The notes beneath the pieces are model-generated. The model was not told the DNA's origin, did no database searches, and worked only from the letters and a program-made list of their open reading frames with translations. This document shows, in pieces, positions 8,248 to 16,694 of a stretch of 64,000 nt of DNA (positions within the stretch are counted from its first letter, which is position 1; the number at the start of each line of letters is the position of its first letter). The position numbers and the translations under genes are program-made. Source of the stretch: Anaerolineales bacterium UBA6055 (lineage in GTDB: Bacteria > Chloroflexota > Anaerolineae > Aggregatilineales > Phototrophicaceae); assembly GCA_002428985.1 (NCBI GenBank), contig DIYL01000040.1:83595-147594 (forward strand), in the 5' to 3' direction.

Positions 8248-9525
8248 ATGGTCGATACATTTGTAGAAACGGTTGATATGGTGCAGATGGGGAAGCAAGC
8301 AAAAGAGGCGGCTTTCACCCTCGCACAGAAGTCAACTGCAGAAAAAAATCAGGTTTTGTTGGCGATTGCTGATGCTCTTGAAGCTAATACCCCCTCGATT
8401 TTAGAAGCTAATCAAAAAGACCTTGACCTTGCTGCAGAAAATGGCGTAGACCCGATTTGGATACGTGACCGGATTGCCCTTGAACGCCGGATGACAGGCA
8501 TTATAGCTGATGTTCGTAAAGTTGCAGAATTGTCAGATCCTGTTGGTGATGTAATTAGTGAGTCAACCCTCGATAACGGTCTCTTATTGACCAAACGACG
8601 TACCCCCCTCGGTGTACTCGGTACAATTTATGAATCACGCCCTAATGTCACCGTTGATATTTCGACATTAGCATTAAAGACAAGCAATGCCGTGATTTTG
8701 CGTGGTGGGTCAGATGTGCTTAATAGCAATATGGAATTGACACGCATCCTGCAGGAAGTTTTAGAAGTGCATGGTTTCCCTGTGAATGCGATTCAATATA
8801 TCAACAGTACCGACCGCAAATATGTCAGCGAGATGTTGCGCCTTTACGATTATATCGATATGATTATCCCGCGTGGTGGCAATGGCTTGCATACATTCTG
8901 TCGTGAAAATAGTAGCATTCCAGTGATTACAGGTGGGATTGGTGTATGTCATATTTATGTTGATGCGACTGCAAATCTCGACAAAACGTTGCCTGTGCTC
9001 AATAATGCAAAAACGCAACGTCCTGCGGTTTGTAACTCAATGGAGACGTTGCTCGTTCATGATTCGGTTGCCAGTGAAATTCTGCCAAAAGTAGTTTATG
9101 TACTTGGTGCGGAAGGGGTTGAATTTCATGCAGAACCACGTGCTTATGACATTGTCGGCGACAATGACAACGTTCTTGTTGCTGGGGATGATGACTTCGA
9201 TACAGAATGGTATAACCTAACACTCAACTTAAAAATCGTTGATAGCCTTGATGAAGCAATTGATCATATCGGGACGCACGGCACACAGCATTCTGATAGC
9301 ATCCTGACCGAAACGCCTGAACATGCTGAAAAATTCCTGAATGAAGTGGATTCAGCCGCAGTTTATTGGAATGCGAGTACCCGCTTTACCGATGGTAGCG
9401 CGATGGGGATGGGGGCAGAAGTTGCCATCAGCACCCAAAAATTGCACGCTCGCGGACCAATGGCATTGGAAGAATTGACCACCTATAAATGGCTTATCAA
9501 AGGCGATTATACTTCACGTGATTAG
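8248..9525 (+). CDS. proA: glutamate-5-semialdehyde dehydrogenase (gamma-glutamyl phosphate reductase)
   Basis: A 425-residue aldehyde-dehydrogenase-fold enzyme with ProA motifs: RTPLGVLGTIYESRPNVT, the LKTSNAVILRGG substrate region, MIIPRGGNGLH, the catalytic Cys in RPAVCNSMETLL, and the C-terminal GSAMGMGAEVAISTQKLHARG. It reduces glutamyl 5-phosphate with NADPH to the semialdehyde that cyclises toward proline. The length is normal. It is separated from proB by about 4.1 kb of unrelated genes, some of which look inserted, so an ancestral proBA pair may have been split. A long 259-base upstream region suggests its own promoter, but no strong -35/-10 pair is evident. Confidence 0.96.
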   Translation: MVDTFVETVDMVQMGKQAKEAAFTLAQKSTAEKNQVLLAIADALEANTPSILEANQKDLDLAAENGVDPIWIRDRIALERRMTGIIADVRKVAELSDPVGDVISESTLDNGLLLTKRRTPLGVLGTIYESRPNVTVDISTLALKTSNAVILRGGSDVLNSNMELTRILQEVLEVHGFPVNAIQYINSTDRKYVSEMLRLYDYIDMIIPRGGNGLHTFCRENSSIPVITGGIGVCHIYVDATANLDKTLPVLNNAKTQRPAVCNSMETLLVHDSVASEILPKVVYVLGAEGVEFHAEPRAYDIVGDNDNVLVAGDDDFDTEWYNLTLNLKIVDSLDEAIDHIGTHGTQHSDSILTETPEHAEKFLNEVDSAAVYWNASTRFTDGSAMGMGAEVAISTQKLHARGPMALEELTTYKWLIKGDYTSRD

Positions 9526-9559
9526 TCAGCTTCATATTGTACATCCAAGAATGCGTTTC

Positions 9560-9587
9560 GTAGGAGTATGGTGCATCATACTCCTAC
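9560..9587. repeat. REP-like palindrome / terminator hairpin
   Basis: Perfect 11-base arms GTAGGAGTATG (9560-9570) and CATACTCCTAC (9577-9587) around a six-base loop. It lies between converging proA and the propeller gene, so it can act as a terminator. The outer GTAGG...CCTAC ends are shared with the palindrome at 21477-21506, suggesting membership of a dispersed REP-like family. Confidence 0.65.
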
Positions 9588-9599
9588 AGTACATAATCA

Positions 9600-10724
9600 T
9601 TATTCTAAGTTAACCACATAAATAAAGTCAGATTCAAGGTCGCTATTTGTAAAGCCACCAACAAATAGAGTTTGCGAATTATTTGCGACCTGTAATGATC
9701 CTGGCATATTTGCATCGCGCCAAAATTGTGACCTATAGTCCTCAATCGCTAAGTCAAGGGTGTTAATTGATGTTAGATCTGACAAAGGTGCGATGAAAAT
9801 TTCAGAAGTTCGTGGATCTCCCCAAATGATATAGAGACCATCTGGTGAGAGTGTAAATATTTGCATGTCGTATTCATCTGTTAGCAATTCAAGGTCGCCT
9901 GTTTGTAGATTCAATCGATATAGACCATTGAGGTCTGCATCATTTAGTCCATTATAGAAGAGGACAACGTGTTCACCGTCAGGGAGAATGTGTAGGCGAC
10001 TAATCGGAAAATTGGGTAGTTCTTCTCCCTCGATCAATAATTCTGGATTTTCGTTTGGCTGAGATAAGTCCCATAACCAGACATTACCGGATATCGTTGC
10101 TGTAACCATTTGTGTCTCGTCTGGGGTGATGTCAAATACGGTGTTAGTAAACTGGCTTGTGCCAGTGATTTGCATATCATTCATTTCAAGCCTCATCTGT
10201 CCGAATGAGTCAAAACGATGTGTGAGGATGGATTGGATTGTCCCAGTATCTATGTCCCACCAGAGGAATGAGGGAATAAAGCCGGACGCAAGAGTGAGTA
10301 AAGTCTGTCCTTCATCCAAGAAATAGTTGAGACTCGAGCCGTTTTGCGTACCATATAACGTATTTATCAATGTGCCGGTTGCTGATTCCCAGATATTGAT
10401 AGTTCCATTGAGATGATGCGTTACAAAGCGACTACCATCCGATGAAAAAGCAACACCTTGCGTGAAATCTGTCACATCAACGATGTCATATAGCAGTTGT
10501 TTGGCTTCAACATCATAGACTTGTATTCCACGCATTTCTTCTGTTGGCATATCCTGATAATTCAACAAAATATGATTAGTGAATACAACAATAATACTAC
10601 CATTAGGTGAGGCGACAAACTCCGTACCAGTTCCAACAAGATCAAGTTGACGAATATCATCCTGTGCCGATGCAACAAATAAACTGCTGAATAAGATGAG
10701 GGTGAGTAAAATAATTCGATACAT
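9600..10724 (-). CDS. secreted WD40-like beta-propeller protein
   Basis: About 374 residues starting with a signal peptide (MYRIILLTLILFSSLFVASAQ). The rest consists of propeller-type repeats with recurrent phrases such as VAFSSDGSRFVTHHLNGTINIWES, TPDETQMVTATISGNVWLWDL and LSPDGLYIIWGDPRTSEIF, typical of WD40/PD40 blades. No catalytic domain is visible; the protein probably serves as a binding scaffold outside the membrane. I start it at the ATG at 10724, which has AAGGA four bases upstream and begins the signal peptide; an in-frame start at 10754 would overlap the upstream gene. It follows the membrane-anchored protein gene by about 20 bases, so both are probably one operon. Confidence 0.78.
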   Translation of the reverse strand: MYRIILLTLILFSSLFVASAQDDIRQLDLVGTGTEFVASPNGSIIVVFTNHILLNYQDMPTEEMRGIQVYDVEAKQLLYDIVDVTDFTQGVAFSSDGSRFVTHHLNGTINIWESATGTLINTLYGTQNGSSLNYFLDEGQTLLTLASGFIPSFLWWDIDTGTIQSILTHRFDSFGQMRLEMNDMQITGTSQFTNTVFDITPDETQMVTATISGNVWLWDLSQPNENPELLIEGEELPNFPISRLHILPDGEHVVLFYNGLNDADLNGLYRLNLQTGDLELLTDEYDMQIFTLSPDGLYIIWGDPRTSEIFIAPLSDLTSINTLDLAIEDYRSQFWRDANMPGSLQVANNSQTLFVGGFTNSDLESDFIYVVNLE

Positions 10725-10743
10725 AGTATCCTTACCTAATTGT

Positions 10744-11382
10744 TTAATTTGCAATATTGGCGACTAGATTCCACGTTAAGGTGTCGAATGTGGCGACGAT
10801 TTCATATTTTTTCTTACCTGTTCCACGGAAACCGGGTTCACGCGCACCTTCAAAAGTGAAGCGTTCAACTACATTGCTATAGGGTGGTGTTGCTTCACCT
10901 GAATTAAAGTCCCACCAAGACGCATCATAACCGCCATTGATGATAACTTCTGTACCTTCGCCTTGACCACGATTTTCAGGTAAGCGATATTCCCCTTCGA
11001 TCAGTGTGATTTTGTAGATGTTGCTGTAGTTTAGAAAAAGTAAACCATCATGTAGTTTGATGAATGGTCCTTCAATGCCTACGGTATCGCCATAGATGCG
11101 GTATTCTTGTGCTTGCCCGAGTGTTTGCAGGTCTTCTTCTGTTGCTGGATTGAATATTTCGGATAGAGCGGATTGGTAAATATAGGGTGTGAATTCAATG
11201 TCGATATAATCACCCTGAGCATCTGTTTGAATCGGGCTCATGATGACTTCGGCGACGACAGTTTCGCCTGTTAATACCGATAAGGATTGTAAAAATAAGC
11301 CGATTGCAGATACCGATATACACAGGAAGAATAAAACACCACATCCCAATAAACCCATAGGAATTGCAACCAATCGCGCCAT
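10744..11382 (-). CDS. membrane-anchored protein of unknown function
   Basis: I do not recognise the family. The 212 residues begin with one hydrophobic segment (about residues 8-33, MGLLGCGVLFFLCISVSAIG), and the remainder is predicted to lie outside the membrane, with alternating short beta-like stretches (VAEVIMSPIQTDAQGDYIDIEF, YRIYGDTVGIEGPFIKLHDG, YEIVATFDTLTWNLVANI). GGAG precedes the ATG by about eight bases. Part of the minus-strand pair with the propeller gene downstream. The pheS promoter lies about 90 bases beyond its start and reads the other way. Confidence 0.65.
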   Translation of the reverse strand: MARLVAIPMGLLGCGVLFFLCISVSAIGLFLQSLSVLTGETVVAEVIMSPIQTDAQGDYIDIEFTPYIYQSALSEIFNPATEEDLQTLGQAQEYRIYGDTVGIEGPFIKLHDGLLFLNYSNIYKITLIEGEYRLPENRGQGEGTEVIINGGYDASWWDFNSGEATPPYSNVVERFTFEGAREPGFRGTGKKKYEIVATFDTLTWNLVANIAN

Positions 11383-11470
11383 TTCACATACTCCATTGTA
11401 ATTGTGTCTCTATCCATCATAAACAAACATCTATCAACATGCAATGAGGTGGATTGTAAAAATTGATGGG

Positions 11471-11500
11471 TTGACAACTCGTATATTTGACTTGCATAAT
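11471..11500 (+). promoter_or_regulatory. promoter of the pheS T-box operon
   Basis: A perfect -35 box TTGACA (11471-11476) and a near-consensus -10 box CATAAT (11495-11500) are separated by 18 bases. The expected transcription start is near 11507, just before the first elements of the T-box leader. Confidence 0.75.
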
Positions 11501-11506
11501 GTGAGC

Positions 11507-11775
11507 AATTGAATAGGTCACTAAAGGCAACGACGGAGACAGTCTACAAATGCATCACTAGATGTCTGTAGAAACAGGGCGTGTAGGTCATAGATTGAGA
11601 GCTTACACAGACACAGTTGTGGAATTCACTCCAGAGCCGACAGGGGAACAATTGAGGTTTGTCAATCTAGTAGTCTGCTCCGCTAGTCCAGCGTTAACGG
11701 CAACCAGAGTGCGGCATATTTTGAATGCCGAATCAGGGTGGTACCACGGGAACTTTTCGCTCTCGTCCCTTTTTG
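11507..11775 (+). promoter_or_regulatory. T-box riboswitch (tRNA-Phe sensing) upstream of pheS
   Basis: The leader carries the T-box consensus AGGGTGGTACCACGG at 11735-11749. Its TGGT would pair with a tRNA end having discriminator A, as tRNA-Phe does. Stem III is CGGCAT/ATGCCG (11712-11717, 11725-11730). Stem I can be drawn: GGAG (11535-11538) pairs with CTCC (11629-11632) and CTACAA (11544-11549) with TTGTGG (11617-11622). This leaves an internal loop whose 3' side is AATTCA and contains the Phe codon TTC at 11625-11627, followed by the usual purine. Known mechanism: uncharged tRNA stabilises the antiterminator and lets transcription continue. It should control pheS and, if there is no internal terminator, the three glycosyltransferases and pheT. 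Confidence 0.93.
11742..11775 (+). terminator. T-box regulated intrinsic terminator
   Basis: The 3' half of the T-box (GGGAAC around 11748) can pair with GTCCC (11765-11769), followed by a T run at 11770-11774. This alternative fold is mutually exclusive with the antiterminator, as expected for T-box leaders. Confidence 0.8.
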
Positions 11776-11834
11776 TATGGGATGTAGGGCGTTTTTGATT
11801 TTATAGGGTGGATCGCACAATATAAGGAGTGTAT

Positions 11835-12866
11835 ATGTCACAAATTGAAGAAACCCGCCAAGAAGCACTTGGTGAATTGGAATCAGTGATTACGGCTGAT
11901 GCCTTAAGCCAGTGGAAAAGTAAATTTCTAGGCAAAAAAGGTGTTGTTGGTAAGATGTTCGGTCAAATTGGTGGCATCCCAAAAGAAGAGCGTGCCGCCT
12001 TTGGTCAGAATGTTAACGCGCTACAAAAAGAACTTGCATCTGCTTTTGAAGCGCGTGAGTCGTTGATACAAGCACAGACATTAGCACAAGATCTTGAAGA
12101 AGGTGAAATTGACATCACATTACCTGCTCGTCCACGTCAAATGGGTGGCTTGCATCCGTCGACGCGTACCCATCGTGAATTCCAGACAATCTGGGCTGAT
12201 ATGGGTTTTCAGGTATATCAAAGCCGTGAAGTTGAAGAAGACGAAATTAACTTTACGATGCTGAACTTACCACCGCATCACCCAGCACGTGATATGCAGG
12301 ATACTTTCTACACAACTAATCCAAATGTGTTGTTACGTACCCATACATCACCGGGGCAAATCCGCGCGATGCGTGAACTTGGTGAGAACGGAACAAAGCC
12401 AATCCGTGTGATTTTGCCGGGTATGGTTTATCGTCAAGAACAAGTGACAGCGCGGAGTGAATATCAATTTACGCAGGTCGAAGGTCTGGCAATCGGACGT
12501 AATATTCGGATGAGTGACCTCAAGGGGACAATCTCGGAATTTGCTAAACGGATGTACAACCCGAATGCAAAAGTGCGCTATCGTGCATCCTATTTCCCGT
12601 TCACAGAACCAAGCATGGAAGTCGATGTGGAATGCTTCTTATGTGGGGGCGAAGGGTGCCGTGTGTGTAAATATACTGGTTGGCTGGAAATTGCGGGTAG
12701 TGGCATGGTGCATCCGACTGTGTTGCGTAATGGTGGCTATGATCCATCCGAATGGAGTGGTTTTGCATTCGGCATGGGACCTGAACGCATCACGATGTTG
12801 AAGCATGGCATCACGGATATTCGTTATTTCTGGGGCAATGATCTACGGTTCTTGCAACAGTTCTAG
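11835..12866 (+). CDS. pheS: phenylalanine--tRNA ligase alpha subunit
   Basis: A 343-residue protein of the normal size for PheS. It has an N-terminal coiled-coil arm (residues 1-85, including SKFLGKKGVVGKMFGQI), then the class II catalytic core: HREFQTIWADMGF, motif 2 around RTHTSPGQIRAM and VYRQEQVTARSEYQFTQVEG, SYFPFTEPSMEVDVEC, and motif 3 FAFGMGPERITMLKHGI. A CLCGGEGCRVCKYTGW segment holds four Cys that could bind zinc, as in some PheS. The start is ATG 11835 behind AAGGAG; the in-frame GTG at 11829 overlaps that site. It is preceded by the T-box leader and separated from pheT by three glycosyltransferase genes, an unusual arrangement. Confidence 0.97.
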   Translation: MSQIEETRQEALGELESVITADALSQWKSKFLGKKGVVGKMFGQIGGIPKEERAAFGQNVNALQKELASAFEARESLIQAQTLAQDLEEGEIDITLPARPRQMGGLHPSTRTHREFQTIWADMGFQVYQSREVEEDEINFTMLNLPPHHPARDMQDTFYTTNPNVLLRTHTSPGQIRAMRELGENGTKPIRVILPGMVYRQEQVTARSEYQFTQVEGLAIGRNIRMSDLKGTISEFAKRMYNPNAKVRYRASYFPFTEPSMEVDVECFLCGGEGCRVCKYTGWLEIAGSGMVHPTVLRNGGYDPSEWSGFAFGMGPERITMLKHGITDIRYFWGNDLRFLQQF

Positions 12867-12904
12867 GTATTTTGAGACTAATCACTAATAGAACATAGGG
12901 GACT

Positions 12905-14800
12905 ATGCAAAAACATAAAGAGACGACTCAACAAACACCAATAAAATATCAATGGCATTTGATTGTTTGTGTGCTGGTTCTTCTAGTTGTATCGTATCTG
13001 TCGTTTCAACAGTTGGATTTATATGTTGTCTCACATGTTGAGTTCAAAAGTTTGTTCAACGCTGGGGCAATGGCGACAGAATCTTATTCAGTTTTTGACG
13101 TATATGATGCAGTTGTAACGTATAGCGCACAACATACCCCCGGTTTTTTCATGTTGCTACACACATGGGGCAATCTATTTTCATGGGATGTCGCGATTGC
13201 ACGTATTCCTGCGATATTTGCTGGATTGTTGTCATTGGCGATGATGTATCGTCTTGCGCGAGATTTTGTCGCGCCGATTGGTGGGGTTTTTGCTATTGTG
13301 TTGCTTGCGAGTAGTGCGTTCTATGCGTTCTATATACCACAAATTCGCATGTATCCGTTTTTGTTGCTGTTTAATATGGTCACCTTATGGTTATACCTTA
13401 GGATTCTCTATCAACAGCGGAACGTAAAACCGTATGATTATGCTGCATTGTTTTTAATGTCAGCCTTGTCACTGTGGATTCATATCTTTAGTGTTGTGTT
13501 TTTGGGTATGTTAGGTGTGTATCACTTGTTGTTTGTATCGAAGACAAAACGTTGGTGGTGGGTGTCGGTCTGGGTGACAGTTGCTGTTGTCCTTATATCA
13601 CCCTACTATCTTGTGATTATCTCTGGCATTGACCGTGTTGTAGAGATGAACGAAGTGCGCCAAATTTACTTAGTTGAGACAATCCAACTCTGGTTGACGT
13701 TCTTCTTGAATGGGAGTCCAGTTTTTGCTTTGATCTGTGTGGTAGGTATTTTAATTGGAATCATGCAAAAAACGATAAGGTTACGACTTTATATGTTGCT
13801 TGGTGTGATTTACTTGCTCATTGTCGGGTTGATGGCTCAATTCACTCCAATTATTGCGCCTAGCGTCATGCGATACTTCATCAGTGGATGGATACCAATG
13901 ATCATGCTAATCGTAGTTGGACTAGTCGCATTAATCCGTTTAAATCAGGTTTTTGGACTGGTGATAATCATACCGATTATTGCTGGTTGGGGATTCAATA
14001 TGAATACGGATTGGGAGCTTTATCTAGATGGACGATATGGACCTTACCTTAGATCTCCTATCCATACGATTGCACGCGATGTGTTAGAACAATCGCATGT
14101 CCCGAGTGTGATTGGGTATAACAGTTTCGAGATTTACTTGACTTATGAGGATAACATCAGTTATTCACAAGGGCAGTACTTCTTCGATGATCAGGGTATA
14201 CCGTTTACTGTTGTATCTGACGAAGCGACATTTACTGATACGGTAAACCTACAAACAATCAATGAGCCGACGATATGGGTATTTTACAAACAGTCACGTA
14301 TAAGCGACAAACGGCTAGCTGTACTTGATAATGTCATGACTGTTTCGTATGAACTATGCGAGACACAATCAGTCGGTGTTGATAGTGCGATTCGGAAATA
14401 TTATTGGTCGGTACTTGATTGTCAGTTGCCGCGATCATCGCAACAATTTGAATCATCTATTGTGGAATATGATTGGGGTCAAGCGATTGTTGATGAGGAT
14501 AATCAGCGTTTATCTATCGTTGACCAGTGGCGATCGGTCAATAATGCAAATACCGATGGCTACAACATCTCCTATCAACTGCTGACCGGAGATTGGGAAA
14601 AAGTTGCACAGCTTGATTTGCCATTGGTTAATGAAGGGCAATTTCGTTTGTTTAATATTGATATAAGTGATGCGCCATCAGGCAATTATCGTCTTGTCGG
14701 GATATTGTATAACGGGTTAGATGGTAGTCGTGAAGAATGGGTGGTTGAGGGGCAAAATATTGGTGACTTAATTACACTTACCGAGGTCACAGTCGAATGA
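12905..14800 (+). CDS. GT39/ArnT-like membrane glycosyltransferase, paralogue A
   Basis: A 631-residue protein with one N-terminal membrane segment, about ten to twelve more through residue 370, and a soluble beta-rich C-terminal domain of about 230 residues. The layout matches the PMT_2/ArnT superfamily, which uses polyprenyl-phosphate sugars at the outer membrane face. The first extracellular loop, where the family has an Asp-Glu pair, reads SHVEFKSLFNAGAM, so the Asp is replaced by Val while Glu stays. Other shared motifs: QHTPGFFMLLHTWGN and YIPQIRMYPFLLLF. It lies 38 bases after pheS and overlaps the next gene by ATGA. The same architecture occurs in the next two genes, so this is a triplication. 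Confidence 0.82.
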   Translation: MQKHKETTQQTPIKYQWHLIVCVLVLLVVSYLSFQQLDLYVVSHVEFKSLFNAGAMATESYSVFDVYDAVVTYSAQHTPGFFMLLHTWGNLFSWDVAIARIPAIFAGLLSLAMMYRLARDFVAPIGGVFAIVLLASSAFYAFYIPQIRMYPFLLLFNMVTLWLYLRILYQQRNVKPYDYAALFLMSALSLWIHIFSVVFLGMLGVYHLLFVSKTKRWWWVSVWVTVAVVLISPYYLVIISGIDRVVEMNEVRQIYLVETIQLWLTFFLNGSPVFALICVVGILIGIMQKTIRLRLYMLLGVIYLLIVGLMAQFTPIIAPSVMRYFISGWIPMIMLIVVGLVALIRLNQVFGLVIIIPIIAGWGFNMNTDWELYLDGRYGPYLRSPIHTIARDVLEQSHVPSVIGYNSFEIYLTYEDNISYSQGQYFFDDQGIPFTVVSDEATFTDTVNLQTINEPTIWVFYKQSRISDKRLAVLDNVMTVSYELCETQSVGVDSAIRKYYWSVLDCQLPRSSQQFESSIVEYDWGQAIVDEDNQRLSIVDQWRSVNNANTDGYNISYQLLTGDWEKVAQLDLPLVNEGQFRLFNIDISDAPSGNYRLVGILYNGLDGSREEWVVEGQNIGDLITLTEVTVE

Positions 14801-16689
14801 GTCATATAGGAAAACAACTGAGTAACTGGATATGGGGCGTACCTATTCTGTTGATCGTTAGCTTTCTGGCGTTTCAGCAGATTGATCTTTATAGTCCATC
14901 TCATGTTGAGTTCAAAACCTTGTTTAATGCGGGTGCAATGGCAGATGACTCATATTCGATCTTAGATACATACTACGCTGTCACTGTATATAGCGCACAG
15001 CATATGCCAGGATACTTTATGTTGCTCAATGTATGGGGCAATCTGACCTCATGGGATGTTGCAACTATGAGAATTCCGGCAATATTTGCTAGTTTATTGT
15101 CATTGGTGGTGATGTATCGGCTTGGTCATGATTTTGTCACGCCGATTGGCGGGTTGTTCGCCATGATTTTGCTGGCAAGCAATGCCTTCTTTGCCTACTA
15201 CATACCACAAATTCGAATGTACCCATCTTTACTGTTATTTGGTGCGATTGTTTTATGGTTATATCTGAGAATTATCTATCAGAGTAAAAGTGTACAACGA
15301 ATGGACTATATCGCATTATTTGCTAGTGCATTTGTGTTGCTATGGATACATATTTTTGGTGCTCTATTTCTGGGCGTTTTGGGATTATACCATCTGTTAA
15401 TCGCTCCAAAATCAAGACATTGGTTATGGGTTTCGGTCTCGGTTACAACAGCAGTTTTGCTCGTTGCTCCATATTTTACAGTGATTTTAGATGGATCAAC
15501 CCGAGCTGTGGATAAACGTGCTGATCGGTTTGTTGGTTTTGTGGAGACAAATGAATTACTTTCATACTTTCTTCTCAATGGGCAGTTTTTGCTGCTAGTT
15601 ATCATTGGTGTTGGTTTAGCGGTGTGTGTTTTGCAGTATCGGCAATTACTCCAACCCTACTTACTACTGGGAATAATGTTCTTGCTGGCGAGTGGGATGT
15701 TGGCAGAGCTTATTCCGATTGTCACCGACTCTGGCATGCGCTATTTCTTAGTTGGATGGCCAGTTGTGTTTTTGTTGGCGGTACCAGCTCTAGTTGGGTT
15801 GTATCGGCTACGCCCTGAAGTTGCTATTTTTAGTCTCGGGTTGTTTGTTGGTGCAGGGATAGCGTTAAGTAGTACATTAGATTGGCAACCTTATCTTGAG
15901 GGGCGATATAGATCCTTCTTGCGCTCTCCAATTCATTCTATTGCACGGGTAGCGTCGCAACAGCCTGTTACTCCAACTGTTATTGAGTATTATACCCTTG
16001 ATACGTTCATGACGTATGAGGATAACATCTCATATTCTCAACAAGACTATTTTCTCCGGACGAATAATATAGCGTATCATCTCGTTGAATCTGAATCTGA
16101 ATCTGAATCTGAATCTGATCTAATTGACTTCGTCACCTTCAGAACGCTAAATAACCCAACAATTTGGATATTCTACAAGCAATCGGGTGTAGATGAAGAC
16201 ATGTTAGATGAACTATATACAGATTTGGAGGACTCATCTAATTATACGCTGTGTGAAACGCAACCGATCGGTGAAGATACCCTTATTCTAAAATACTATT
16301 GGTCTTTACTAGATTGTCAGTTACCGCAACTTTCGCAACAATTTGAATCCCCAATTATGACTTATAACTGGGGCGACGTTACGATTGACGGTGACCGACT
16401 ATACTTCACTGACCAATGGCAATCTGATGAGGAATCCAGCGTAGAAGACTACAGTATATCGCATCAGTTATTGACGCTAGATTGGGAGAAAGTTACACAA
16501 CTAGACTTACCGCTAGTAAATGAATCTGATTATCGGTTATTTTCACTGAACATCGCGGATGTACAGGCTGGCACGTACCGTCTAGTGAGTGTCGTGTACA
16601 ACAACTCAACTGGAGAACGGGTTGAGTGGATGCTTGATGGGCAGTCAATCGGTGGTCTGATAACGCTATCTGAAGTGACTATCGGATAA
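14797..16689 (+). CDS. GT39/ArnT-like membrane glycosyltransferase, paralogue B
   Basis: A 630-residue close paralogue of the preceding gene with the same sequence landmarks: PSHVEFKTLFNAGAM in the first loop (again Val in place of Asp), QHMPGYFMLLNVWGN, IPQIRMYPSLLLF, and a C-terminal domain with the shared phrases YYWSLLDCQLP and LTLDWEKVTQLDLPLVNE. The start overlaps the upstream stop by four bases (ATGA). A run of Ser-Glu dipeptides near residue 431 is encoded by five hexanucleotide repeats (16086-16115) that paralogue A lacks. The likely role is transfer of a sugar from a lipid carrier on the outer membrane face; donor and acceptor are unknown. Confidence 0.82.
   Translation: MSHIGKQLSNWIWGVPILLIVSFLAFQQIDLYSPSHVEFKTLFNAGAMADDSYSILDTYYAVTVYSAQHMPGYFMLLNVWGNLTSWDVATMRIPAIFASLLSLVVMYRLGHDFVTPIGGLFAMILLASNAFFAYYIPQIRMYPSLLLFGAIVLWLYLRIIYQSKSVQRMDYIALFASAFVLLWIHIFGALFLGVLGLYHLLIAPKSRHWLWVSVSVTTAVLLVAPYFTVILDGSTRAVDKRADRFVGFVETNELLSYFLLNGQFLLLVIIGVGLAVCVLQYRQLLQPYLLLGIMFLLASGMLAELIPIVTDSGMRYFLVGWPVVFLLAVPALVGLYRLRPEVAIFSLGLFVGAGIALSSTLDWQPYLEGRYRSFLRSPIHSIARVASQQPVTPTVIEYYTLDTFMTYEDNISYSQQDYFLRTNNIAYHLVESESESESESDLIDFVTFRTLNNPTIWIFYKQSGVDEDMLDELYTDLEDSSNYTLCETQPIGEDTLILKYYWSLLDCQLPQLSQQFESPIMTYNWGDVTIDGDRLYFTDQWQSDEESSVEDYSISHQLLTLDWEKVTQLDLPLVNESDYRLFSLNIADVQAGTYRLVSVVYNNSTGERVEWMLDGQSIGGLITLSEVTIG
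16086..16115 (+). repeat. in-frame hexanucleotide microsatellite
   Basis: Five perfect copies of TGAATC in tandem with a partial sixth, inside paralogue B, encoding alternating Ser-Glu. The six-base unit means slippage changes length without frameshift. Confidence 0.9.
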
Positions 16690-16694
16690 GAGAC

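Noticed and set aside
11562..11798. Plus-strand frame of 78 codons before pheS
   Set aside because: It spans the T-box leader, including the specifier and terminator, and is not a protein gene.
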